Part shown: piece after piece, positions 53,629 through 61,232 of the stretch
Numbering within the stretch: the stretch's first letter is position 1
How the letters are laid out: each line of letters begins with the position of its first letter
From: Opitutaceae bacterium
GTDB lineage: Bacteria; Verrucomicrobiota; Verrucomicrobiia; Opitutales; Opitutaceae
NCBI GenBank assembly: GCA_016794785.1
Contig: JAEUHC010000019.1
Location: 558,001 to 622,000 of the forward strand
Length of the DNA: 64,000 bases
Direction of reading: 5' to 3'
Made by a program: the position numbers and the translations under genes
The notes under the pieces: generated by a model
Database searches by the model: none
What the model was told of the DNA's origin: nothing
What the model saw: the letters and a program-made list of their open reading frames with translations, nothing else

Positions 53629-54959
53629 ACCGCCGCGCTTTCCTGCACTCCGCGGCCGCCGCCGGCACGTTTGCGGCGCTGCCGTTTTCCATCCGCGCCG
53701 CCGACAAGGCGGGCCGCAAATATCGCACCGCGCTCATCGGCGCCGGCTGGTATGGCGGCAACATCGTCGGCGAGGCCATGGCCAGCGGCCAGTGCGAGAT
53801 CGTCGGCGTGTGCGATGTGGACCGCCGCGCGCTCGATCCCACGGTCGAGAAGATCACCAAGCTCAGTGGCGACCGGCCCCGCAGCTATCGCGATTACCGC
53901 GAGCTCCTCGCCAAGGAAAAGCCCGAGATTGTGATCGTCGCCACGCCGGACCACTGGCACGCGCTGCCGACCATCGCGGCGGTGCAGGCGGGCGCGCATG
54001 TTTACGTGGAGAAGCCGACCTCCCACACCATCGGCGAGAGCCAGGCGATGGTCCGCGCCGCGCGGGCGCACAACCGCGTGGTGCAAGTCGGCACGCACCG
54101 CCGCCTCGCCCCGCACCTGATCAACGCGCGCGACTTCATCCGCACCGGCAAGGCCGGGAAGGTCGGCATGATTCGCTGCCACCTCAACCTCTCCGGCGCC
54201 GGCCCCGAGCAGCCGCTCCCCACCGTCGCGATCCCGCCCGAGCTCGACTGGGACATGTGGTGCGGGCCCGCGCCGCTGCGGCCGTTCAACGGCTCCGCCG
54301 ACAACCGCGGCATCCACCCGCGCGGCTTCCGCATGTATCTCGACTACGCCAACGGCCACCTCGGCGACATCGGCGTGCACTGGTTCGACCAAGTCCTCTG
54401 GATCACGGACGAGAAGGCGCCCAAGCGCGTGTTCTCGACCGGCGGCCGGCCGGTGCGCGGCGCCCCCGTCCTCACACCGTCCGCGCAGACGGGCGACGCG
54501 CCCGACCATCAGGTCGCGCAGTATGCCTTCGAACAGTTCACCATGACGTGGGAATCGCGCACCTTTGGCGGCAACCACGCCGAGAAGGGCGAGGCCGCCG
54601 GCGCCTACCTCTACGGCACCAAGGGCACGATGCAGCTCGGCCACAAGGGCGGCTGGACGTTCTACCCCAGCGACGGCGCCCCGGCCGTCAGCGAGGCGGC
54701 GAAGCTCAACCAACCCGATGGTCAGAACATCCGCGAGCTCTGGGCCGACATGCTTGATTGCATCAAGACCGGCCGCCGCCCGATCTGCGACATCGAGGAA
54801 GGCCACCGCGCGAGCGTGTGCTCGTTCCTCGGCATGATCAGCTACCGCACGGGCCGCGCGATTGAGTGGGATGGCGCCAAGGAACAAATCATCGGCGACC
54901 CCGCCGCCGCCAAGCTCCTCCGCCGCGAATACCGCAAGGGCTGGACGTATCCGGTGTAG
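53625..54959 (+). CDS. Tat-exported Gfo/Idh/MocA family oxidoreductase
   Basis: The 444-residue protein begins MNRRAFLHSAAAAGTFAALP, a twin-arginine signal. The Rossmann fold has ALIGAGWYGGN, VGVCDVD and VIVATPDHWHALPTIAAVQA, and the family EKP motif is YVEKPTSH at about residue 128. The C-terminal alpha/beta domain carries the HLGDIGVHWFDQVLW helix. These enzymes use NAD(P) on sugars or cyclitols; exported members are common in PVC bacteria and probably carry a tightly bound cofactor. The TAG stop is in the foot of a GTAG element. Confidence 0.92.
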   Translation: MNRRAFLHSAAAAGTFAALPFSIRAADKAGRKYRTALIGAGWYGGNIVGEAMASGQCEIVGVCDVDRRALDPTVEKITKLSGDRPRSYRDYRELLAKEKPEIVIVATPDHWHALPTIAAVQAGAHVYVEKPTSHTIGESQAMVRAARAHNRVVQVGTHRRLAPHLINARDFIRTGKAGKVGMIRCHLNLSGAGPEQPLPTVAIPPELDWDMWCGPAPLRPFNGSADNRGIHPRGFRMYLDYANGHLGDIGVHWFDQVLWITDEKAPKRVFSTGGRPVRGAPVLTPSAQTGDAPDHQVAQYAFEQFTMTWESRTFGGNHAEKGEAAGAYLYGTKGTMQLGHKGGWTFYPSDGAPAVSEAAKLNQPDGQNIRELWADMLDCIKTGRRPICDIEEGHRASVCSFLGMISYRTGRAIEWDGAKEQIIGDPAAAKLLRREYRKGWTYPV

Positions 54960-55008
54960 GCCCGGGCGCTGACCGGGCTTTCGTTGCCCGCCCAGCATGC
55001 GGGCCTAC
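54956..55008. repeat. REPIN-like GTAG...CTAC element 3
   Basis: GTAG (54956-54959) and CTAC (55005-55008) flank two hairpins: GCCCGG / CCGGGC (54960-54965 and 54973-54978) and GCCCGC / GCGGGC (54986-54991 and 54999-55004). The outer nine bases at each end pair perfectly. Confidence 0.7.
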
Positions 55009-55027
55009 AAAAAGATCCCAATACCCC

Positions 55028-56134
55028 ATGAAACCCCGCCTCCTCGCCCCGCTGATCGCATTGCTCACGTTCGTCGTCGGACCGTTCAGCTCCGCTGCGC
55101 CTGCCGATGGCCGCTACCTCTACGCCGCGGTCCCCGGCATCCGCAATTACCTCGAGCGCGGCGGGCACGGTGTGCTCGTGTTCGATCTCGACCGCGGCCA
55201 CGCGCTCGTCCGCCGCATCCCGGCGCGCGGGCTCAATCCCGCCGACGGCAAGCCGCTCAACGTGAAAGGCGTCGTCGCCCACGCCGGCACGGCCCGGCTC
55301 TACGTGAGCACACTGCAGTTCGTCACCTGCTTCGATCTGCTCACCGACAAAATCCTCTGGGAAAAAGCCTATGTGGGCGGCTGCGATCGCATGGCGCTCT
55401 CGCCCGACGGCCGGGTGATGTATCTCCCCTCGCTGGAGAAAGAGCACTGGCACGTCGTCGATGCGCTGACGGGCGAGGTGATCAAGCGCCTTGAACCGAT
55501 CCCGCGCGCGCACAACACCGTCTTCGGCCTCGACGGCCGGCAGGTTTACATGGCTGGCATCGGCTCGCCGCTCCTGCATGTCGCCGACCCGGCGACGCAC
55601 ACGATCGTGCGCAAGGTCGGCCCGTTCAGCTCGGGCATCCGGCCCTTCACGGTCAATGGCCGGCAGACGCTCGCGTTCGTCAACGTCAACGGCCTGCTCG
55701 GCTTCGAGGTGGGCGACCTCGCGACGGGCAAGATGCTGCACCGCGTCGAGGTGGCGGGCTTCAAGCAGGGCGTGCCCAAGCGCCACGGCTGCCCGAGCCA
55801 CGGCGTCGGCCTCACGCCCGACGAAAAGGAAGTCTGGGTTTGCGACGCCGCGAACCAGCGCATGCACGTCTTCGACGCGACCGTGATGCCGCCCAAGCAA
55901 GTCGCGAGCATCGAGGTCCGCGACGACCCGGGCTGGATCACCTTCAGCCTCGACGGAAAATACGCCTACCCTTCGACCGGCGAAGTGATCGACGTGGCGA
56001 CGCGAAAAATCGTCGCGACGCTCAAGACCGAGACCGGCTCCATCGCCGAGAGCGAGAAGATGGTCGAGATCCACTTCGCCGGCGTCAAACCGGTGCGCAC
56101 GGGGGATCAGTTTGGGGTGGGGAGGGTGAGGTAG
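55028..56134 (+). CDS. Secreted YncE-like beta-propeller protein
   Basis: The 368-residue protein has signal peptide LLAPLIALLTFVVGPFSSA. The rest reads as seven propeller blades with YVTN/YncE-type repeats: GVLVFDLDRGHALVRRI, LLTDKILWEKAYVGGCDRMA, SPDGRVMYLPSLEKEHWHVV, DPATHTIVRKV and FDATVMPPKQVASIEV. A CPSHGVGLTPDEKEVWVCDA segment bears two cysteines. Such proteins are probably periplasmic ligand-binding or scaffold proteins; the function is not known. It is likely in one transcript with the oxidoreductase upstream. Confidence 0.85.
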   Translation: MKPRLLAPLIALLTFVVGPFSSAAPADGRYLYAAVPGIRNYLERGGHGVLVFDLDRGHALVRRIPARGLNPADGKPLNVKGVVAHAGTARLYVSTLQFVTCFDLLTDKILWEKAYVGGCDRMALSPDGRVMYLPSLEKEHWHVVDALTGEVIKRLEPIPRAHNTVFGLDGRQVYMAGIGSPLLHVADPATHTIVRKVGPFSSGIRPFTVNGRQTLAFVNVNGLLGFEVGDLATGKMLHRVEVAGFKQGVPKRHGCPSHGVGLTPDEKEVWVCDAANQRMHVFDATVMPPKQVASIEVRDDPGWITFSLDGKYAYPSTGEVIDVATRKIVATLKTETGSIAESEKMVEIHFAGVKPVRTGDQFGVGRVR

Positions 56135-56142
56135 TCTTGGCG

Positions 56143-56364
56143 ATGGACTTCGATGTTGAACGCGACGCCTTCTACGAGAGTCGTAGAACTGTGACGCTTC
56201 CGCTTGCAGTAAACGATGTCGTTATCGTGAAAGAAGGGAAAATAGCCGGAGCGCAAGCGTGGGTGATCTCACTTCAATGTGTGAGCCCGGAGCCAAGATA
56301 CTTGATCGAATATGAAGACGGATCGGAGGAAGTCTTGGCGCTTGGCCAGATCCATTACTCATGA
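56143..56364 (+). CDS. Small beta-rich (SH3-like?) protein in a low-GC islet
   Basis: The 73-residue protein begins MDFDVERDAFYESRRTV. Its second half, NDVVIVKEGKIAGAQAWVIS and RYLIEYEDGSEEVLALGQIH, resembles a small SH3/Tudor-like barrel with a conserved-looking EYEDG turn. No family is recognised with confidence. GC content is visibly lower than in the flanking genes. The stop overlaps the next start as ATGA. Confidence 0.6.
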   Translation: MDFDVERDAFYESRRTVTLPLAVNDVVIVKEGKIAGAQAWVISLQCVSPEPRYLIEYEDGSEEVLALGQIHYS

Positions 56365-56657
56365 CAAAGCGTGTGCTGGTTCTGAGGTTCCTTGTTTTGG
56401 AGCTTGGCCCAATGATCGCAGCGATTGGGATCAGCGCGTTCACCGCTCGGATTTATCCTGTGGTTTTCGCTGGCGCAGCTGTCGCGATTTTCACGAATGT
56501 GACCTTATCCATTCGTGACGGAGCGGTGCTAGAAGGGTGGGGATATGTTTGTGAGCGGAGCGAGAGGCCCGGTTGGTTTTGGAGCTGGATTGCACTGCAT
56601 GGGTATTTCGGGATTTTTTTTCTATCGAGTGCAGCGCTCGTTTTTATTCGCCCATGA
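56361..56657 (+). CDS. Small membrane protein in a low-GC islet
   Basis: The 98-residue protein has three hydrophobic segments (about 5-25, 30-48 and 73-95) separated by a charged loop GYVCERSERPGW. It lacks a signal peptide and any known motif. It overlaps the genes on both sides by 4 bp, in a tightly coupled three-gene unit. Confidence 0.6.
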   Translation: MTKRVLVLRFLVLELGPMIAAIGISAFTARIYPVVFAGAAVAIFTNVTLSIRDGAVLEGWGYVCERSERPGWFWSWIALHGYFGIFFLSSAALVFIRP

Positions 56658-56833
56658 ATGGAAAAGATCGGCCCCATGATTTTTTGAACCAAGCGGTGGA
56701 CGAATATTTGCGTGGGAGTCTGGCATGGCATGAGAAAGAGCTGCGCAAGACGGAAGCGGACTTTGCCACGGGTAAAATTGAGATGCTCGACTGGGAAGCT
56801 GCCAAAGAGGAGTTGCGGGGGCGCTTCGACTGA
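56654..56833 (+). CDS. Small charged protein, antitoxin-like C-terminus
   Basis: The start ATG at 56654 overlaps the preceding stop as ATGA and gives 59 residues. It is highly charged and helical. The C-terminal LDWEAAKEELRGRF resembles the tail of ParD/RelB-type or addiction-module antitoxins, but no toxin fold is seen next to it. It ends 56 bp before the IS element. Confidence 0.5.
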   Translation: MNGKDRPHDFLNQAVDEYLRGSLAWHEKELRKTEADFATGKIEMLDWEAAKEELRGRFD

Positions 56834-56889
56834 AGGATTGGGTCGTCCGTTACGGCGTCGAAATTTGAGCGACAGCAATCAAAGGTCTA

Positions 56890-56917
56890 GAGCATTTAAA
56901 ATAAAACCATAGCCACA
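56890..56917 (+). repeat. IS630 left terminal inverted repeat
   Basis: It starts GAGCATTTAAAATAAAAC and ends ATAGCCACA, and matches the reverse complement of the right end at 25 of 28 positions. Confidence 0.93.
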
Positions 56918-56945
56918 AATAAGGAAAGCTGGCAAGGTTTTGGGC

Positions 56946-57886
56946 ATGAAGAAAACCCTGTCGGTGGATTTGCGGGAGAGAATCGTGGCGGCCTACGACG
57001 CGCAGGAAGGGACCCGGGAGGAGGTGGCCAAGCGCTTCAAGGTGTCGCTGGGGATGGTGAAGAAGCTGCTGAGCCAGCGGGCCAGCACGGGAGACCTCCG
57101 GCCACGGCATCGGTTTTCGGGCCGCAAGGCCCGGCTGATGCCGGCGCATGGCGCGAAGTTGCAACAACTCATCGCGCGGGAACCGGATCTGACGCTGGCG
57201 GAGATGAAGGAACGGCTGGGCCTGGGTTGCACGGTGGCGGCAGTCCACTGGGTGGTGCGCAAACTTGGGCTGACATATAAAAAAAGACGCTCCATGCGGC
57301 CGAACAAAACCGGCCGGACGTGGCGCGGGCCAGACGCCGCTGGCGGCGGCACCAAGGCGCGCTCGATCCGGCGCGGCTGGTCTTCATCGACGAGTCGGCC
57401 GCCAAAACCAATCTGACCCGGCTGCGCGGCCGCGCCCCCAAAGGCGAGCGGCTGGTCTGCCACGCCCCGCACGGCCACTGGCGCACCACCACCATGATCT
57501 CCTCCGTGCGGTTGGACGGCACCAGCGCCTGTCTGACGATCGAGGGTGCTACCGACACCGAGGTCTTCCAAGCCTACGTCCGCGAAGTGCTGGTCCCGGC
57601 GCTCAGAACGGGCGATATCGTCATCATGGACAACCTCGGCGCGCACAAAAACGACCGCACTTTGGCGCTCATTACCCAGGCCGGGGCGGAGGTCCGCTTC
57701 CTGCCCGCCTACTCGCCCGACTTGAATCCCATCGAGATGATGTGGAGCAAGGTGAAGTCTCTGCTCCGCAAAGCCGAGGCCCGCACCCACGACGAACTCC
57801 TGCTGGCCATTGCCGCCGCCCTGCGGGCCGTCACCGCCCAAGATGCCCTCGGCTGGTTTGCCGCCTGTGGCTATAGTTTTATTTGA
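56946..57886 (+). CDS. IS630-family transposase, read through a -1 frameshift
   Basis: The first frame (56946 to about 57286) has an N-terminal helix-turn-helix: LRERIVAAYDAQEGTREEVA, KRFKVSLGMVKKLL, then LGLTYKK. The second frame, -1 relative to it, runs to 57886 and holds the DDE catalytic triad: D in LVFIDES, D in IVIMDNLGAHK and E in SPDLNPIEMMWS. The frames join at a run of seven A (57279-57285). Reading -1 there gives a continuous, family-like protein of about 313 residues. Programmed slippage, as in other IS families, or a simple indel are both possible. Its stop codon lies in the right inverted repeat. Confidence 0.88.
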
Positions 57887-57893
57887 TATGCTC
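57866..57893 (-). repeat. IS630 right terminal inverted repeat
   Basis: In reverse complement it starts GAGCATATCAAATAAAAC and ends ATAGCCACA. It contains both the transposase stop (57884-57886) and the stop of the convergent aminotransferase (57879-57881). Confidence 0.93.
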
Positions 57894-59081
57894 TAAGTTA
57901 TCAGCCAGCGCCCGCAGCCCGCGCGCGAGCCGCCCGATGCCTTCGGCGGCCGTTGCCTTTTCCAATGCGCCATAGGCCACGCGCAGGTGGCAGCCGTGGT
58001 CGAGGCCGAAGGCGCTGCCGGGGATCGCGGCGACGCGGTGCTCGCGGATGAGGCGCTCGGCGATTTTCAGCGGGGGGCGCGATGACTTGAGGCGGAGCAG
58101 AAAATAGAACGCGCCGGCGGCCGGCGGGATTTCCGCGAGGCCGTCGGCCGCGAGCGAGGCGAGTTCGCGCTGCACGAGCGCGCGGACCGCGGCGAGGGCG
58201 CGCAGTTTTTCCCGCACGTAGGGCGCGCCGGCCGCCAGCGCCCCCACGGCGGCGTGCTGCGAGATCACCGGCGGGCAGATGATGATCGTGTCCTGCACCT
58301 TGCGCAGCGCGGCCTCGAGGTTTTGCGGAAACACCATCCAGCCGATCCGCCAGCTCGCGAAGCCGAACGCCTTCGAGAGCGAGAAGAGCGAGATCGTGTG
58401 AGCCGCGGCGCCGGGAATGGACGCGGGCGAAAAATGTGTCGCGCCGTCGTAGGTGAACTGTTCGTAGGCTTCGTCGTTGAGGTGGAAGAGGCCGCGTTCG
58501 GCGCAGAGCGCGTTGACCGCGCGCAGGGCCGCCTCGGGGTAAACCGCGCCGGAGGGATTGTTGGGCGAGACGGTGACGATGGCGCGCGTGCGCGGCGTGA
58601 TCGCGGCTCGCAGCGCGGCGAGGTCGAGCTGGCAGTGGGCGTCGGTCGGCACGAGGACGGGCCGGCAGTTGGCCATCGTGATCGCCATCTCGTGGTTGAA
58701 ATAATACGGCACCGGCAGGATCACCTCGTCGCCGGGGTCGGCGATGGCGAGGAGCGCGGCGAGGAAGGCATTGTTGCCGCCGGCGGTGACCATCACGCGG
58801 TTGCCGTGCGCAGGGCCGACGCGGAGGTCGTTTTCCGCGGCGAGTTTTTGCCCGATGGCCGCGACGAGCGCGGGAATGCCGGCGACGGGCTGGTATTTGT
58901 GGTTCGCCGGATCGGCGGCGAAGCGCGCGATCGCCGCGAAGGCCTCCGGTGGCGGCGGGTAGCTCACCACGCCTTGTCCGAGGGAGATCGTGCCCGGATG
59001 CGCGCGGATGAGATCGGCGATCGCCGGGATGATCGGAGTTTGGACGGCGCGGAGGCGCGAGGATTCGGACCAGGGAGTCAT
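57879..59081 (-). CDS. Class I/II PLP-dependent aminotransferase
   Basis: The start ATG at 59081 overlaps the permease stop as ATGA and gives 400 residues; the frame remains open upstream, but that is antisense-like read-through of the permease. Family marks are LGQGVVSYPPPPEA, KYQPVAGIPALVAAI, VSPNNPSGAVYP, NDEAYEQFTYDG, the PLP lysine in SLSKAFGFASWRIGW, and LRVAYGA near the C-terminus. The layout fits aspartate/aromatic aminotransferase group Ib. The last four residues, EHIK, come from the inserted IS630 end; without the insertion the protein would end ADNLDL. Coupling to an amino-acid permease suggests amino-acid catabolism. Confidence 0.92.
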   Translation of the reverse strand: MTPWSESSRLRAVQTPIIPAIADLIRAHPGTISLGQGVVSYPPPPEAFAAIARFAADPANHKYQPVAGIPALVAAIGQKLAAENDLRVGPAHGNRVMVTAGGNNAFLAALLAIADPGDEVILPVPYYFNHEMAITMANCRPVLVPTDAHCQLDLAALRAAITPRTRAIVTVSPNNPSGAVYPEAALRAVNALCAERGLFHLNDEAYEQFTYDGATHFSPASIPGAAAHTISLFSLSKAFGFASWRIGWMVFPQNLEAALRKVQDTIIICPPVISQHAAVGALAAGAPYVREKLRALAAVRALVQRELASLAADGLAEIPPAAGAFYFLLRLKSSRPPLKIAERLIREHRVAAIPGSAFGLDHGCHLRVAYGALEKATAAEGIGRLARGLRALADNLEHIK

Positions 59082-60406
59082 GGGGAAGGAGGAGCGGCTG
59101 GTTGCAACGGTCCGGCGGCGTCCGGGCGCGGCCGGACGGCGAACCAGTTGACGGCGGCGATGACGGCCACGGCCCCCATGATCGTGAGGTGGGTGGCGTT
59201 CATGCGGGCCGCGAGCACAGCGCAAAAGACGATGCCGATCACCGCGAGCAGGGGGCCGGCGGGTGCGCGCCATGCGTCGGCCTGCGGTGCTGTGCGGCGC
59301 AGGCGGATCAGGACTACGCAGGTCGTGGCATACGTGACGAGGCGCGCGACACCCGCGAGGATGGCGTTCCAGATGAAGTTTCCGTAGATCGCGAGTGCGA
59401 GCAGGAGGACGGCCCAGAAAATAATCGCGACGTGCGGGGAGCGGAAGCGCGCATGCACCGCCGCCCAGCGGCGCGGAAAATCGCCGCGCTCCGCGAGCGC
59501 AAAAATCAGGCGCGGCATTGTGACGAAGGCCCCGCTCAGCCAGCCGTAGGTCGAGAGCAGGGCGGCCAAGGCCATCGCCGTGGCCCCGGCCGGCCCGGCG
59601 AATGACCGCGCGGCATCGGCGAGCGGCCGTGCGCTGCTGGCCAGATCTGAGACACCACGCATCGCGACCACGTGGATCAGGAGATAGCACGCGGCGATGA
59701 TCACCAGCCCCAGGCCGAGGGCGAACGGCGTGTCGCGCCGCGGATCCTTGGTCTCGGAGGCGGGGATCAGCGCGCTCTCGAAACCGCCAAACGCGAAGAC
59801 GAGCGCGACCAGCGCATCCGTCCAGGCGCCGAGGGTGACGGGCGCGGCCGGTGCGGCGGGCGCGATGGTTTTCACCAGCAGCAATCCCGCGACGATGAAG
59901 AGGCCGAGCGTCGCGACCTTTGCCACCGTGAAGAAATTGGACAATCCGGCGCCGGCGCGCACGCCGCGGTAGTTCACGACGGCGAAGCCGCCGACGAGCG
60001 CCACCATGATCATCGCGCGGGTGCCGGGGACGGTGGCCCGGGGCCAGAATTCGCCGAGATAGTTCACGAACAGGTTGATCACCGCGGCGCCCGAGGTGAG
60101 GCGCACGAGCAGGAAAAACCAACCGATCTGGATGCCGGCGAAACGGCCGAGCGTCGCGCGGGCGTAGAGGTATTGGCCGCCGGCTTCGCGGAATTGCGAG
60201 CTCACCTCGGCAAACACGGCCATGAGCACCCCGATCGCGAGCGCGCCGAGCACGTAGGCGGCGGGGGCCGCGGGGCCGAGGTGTTTTGCGATGACGCTCG
60301 GCAGCCCGAAGATGCCGCTGCCGATCACGCTGTTGAGCACGAGCGCGGTGAGCGTCCAGCGGCCGATGGCGCGCACGAGCTGGGGTTGGGCCGGGGCGGG
60401 GTGCAT
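59078..60406 (-). CDS. APC-superfamily amino acid permease
   Basis: The start ATG at 60406 gives 442 residues. About twelve hydrophobic helices follow. Helix 1 carries the family's unwound substrate motif GSGIFGLPS, and helix 6 shows FAFGGFESALIPASE, where Gly and Glu contact substrate in AdiC-like transporters. It would import or exchange amino acids across the inner membrane. Translation is coupled to the aminotransferase downstream by ATGA, so the imported amino acid may be the aminotransferase substrate. Which amino acid is not evident. Confidence 0.9.
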   Translation of the reverse strand: MHPAPAQPQLVRAIGRWTLTALVLNSVIGSGIFGLPSVIAKHLGPAAPAAYVLGALAIGVLMAVFAEVSSQFREAGGQYLYARATLGRFAGIQIGWFFLLVRLTSGAAVINLFVNYLGEFWPRATVPGTRAMIMVALVGGFAVVNYRGVRAGAGLSNFFTVAKVATLGLFIVAGLLLVKTIAPAAPAAPVTLGAWTDALVALVFAFGGFESALIPASETKDPRRDTPFALGLGLVIIAACYLLIHVVAMRGVSDLASSARPLADAARSFAGPAGATAMALAALLSTYGWLSGAFVTMPRLIFALAERGDFPRRWAAVHARFRSPHVAIIFWAVLLLALAIYGNFIWNAILAGVARLVTYATTCVVLIRLRRTAPQADAWRAPAGPLLAVIGIVFCAVLAARMNATHLTIMGAVAVIAAVNWFAVRPRPDAAGPLQPAAPPSP

Positions 60407-60420
60407 CGCGCGGCGGAGGA

Positions 60421-61116
60421 TCAGCGCGTGAACGCCCGCGGCTTCGAGGCCACGGCGGTGGGAAACGGGACGCCCCAGAGCGCGGGCCTGTCCTGCGCGG
60501 CGGAATTGCCGCCGGGGACGAGATGCGCAAACACATCCTCGAAGCGCAGGCTGCACTGGAGCCGGCGTTGCGTCTGCGAATCGATCTTCGGGTTCAGCAT
60601 GATGGTCGCCTGCGTGAAGGGCGGGGCGCTTTTGATCTTTTGTGCGGCGGCGCGCGCCTGCGCGGGCGTGAGCGAGCGATCCTTGATCACGGCGTCGAGG
60701 CGATCGAGGTCGGCGCGCGTGATCGGGCCCCAGAGTTTTCGCCACGCGGCGGGATCGACGCGCGGGGCGATGATGTTCACGAACCGTTTCTCGTCGCCCT
60801 CCTGCCGCCAGAATCCGACGACCAAAATGAACGGCTCGTCGATCACGAACTGCCGCAGCGCGTCGCCGAGATCGACGGGCGTGCCGTGTTTCGCGACCTT
60901 GGGGTTCACGGGCACGCCGCCGTGATGGAGGTTGGCCGCGGCCGGGATGTCCCACTTCTGCGTGTAGCTCGGCGGGCGGTAGCCGGCGAAGAAGGTGTCG
61001 CGCACCCACTGCTCGAAGACCAGGCCGTGCTGCTGGACCTCGGCGCCGTTCGCAGCGAACGCGAGCCCGAGCAGGGCCAGCGCGTGCGGCCATGAGGGCA
61101 GGCGGGGGAAACGCAT
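60421..61116 (-). CDS. Secreted protein with a PD-(D/E)XK nuclease-like segment, function unknown
   Basis: The start at 61116 gives 231 residues with a signal peptide (SWPHALALLGLAFAANGAE). The mature part shows HGLVFEQWVRDTFF (E35), KWDIPAAANLHHGGVPVNPK (D56, K73), and then DLGDALRQFVIDEPFILVVG. The order Glu, Asp, (x)xK and a hydrophobic strand recalls the PD-(D/E)XK restriction-nuclease core, but the acidic residue before the Lys is Asn, so catalysis is doubtful. Homology is inferred from pattern only. It precedes the APC permease on the same strand by 14 bp. Confidence 0.55.
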   Translation of the reverse strand: MRFPRLPSWPHALALLGLAFAANGAEVQQHGLVFEQWVRDTFFAGYRPPSYTQKWDIPAAANLHHGGVPVNPKVAKHGTPVDLGDALRQFVIDEPFILVVGFWRQEGDEKRFVNIIAPRVDPAAWRKLWGPITRADLDRLDAVIKDRSLTPAQARAAAQKIKSAPPFTQATIMLNPKIDSQTQRRLQCSLRFEDVFAHLVPGGNSAAQDRPALWGVPFPTAVASKPRAFTR

Positions 61117-61232
61117 GGCCCGCAGCGTGGGCGGTCGGCGCGGAGGGCACAAGGCCGCGCGCAAAACGACGCAACGGGTGCGTTGACGCGGGGCTTTCCG
61201 CGACGTCAGTCTGCGGGCGCTTTCCCCCCACC

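Larger units (their letters stand above)
56888..57895 (+). mobile_element. IS630-family insertion sequence with TA target duplication
   Basis: The element proper spans 56890-57893 (1004 bp) and is bordered by TA on both sides (56888-56889 and 57894-57895), the TA target duplication expected of IS630/Tc1-mariner elements. The terminal inverted repeats match at 25 of 28 positions. It encodes one transposase with a frameshift. It is inserted at the very end of the aminotransferase gene, so the host gene now reads its last codons from the right repeat. Confidence 0.93.

Noticed and set aside
59082..60536. An upstream extension of the aminotransferase frame to 60536, which would make a fusion protein
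   Set aside because: The extension is an Arg/Pro/His-rich frame across the APC permease gene, and the aminotransferase has a natural ATG overlapping the permease stop.
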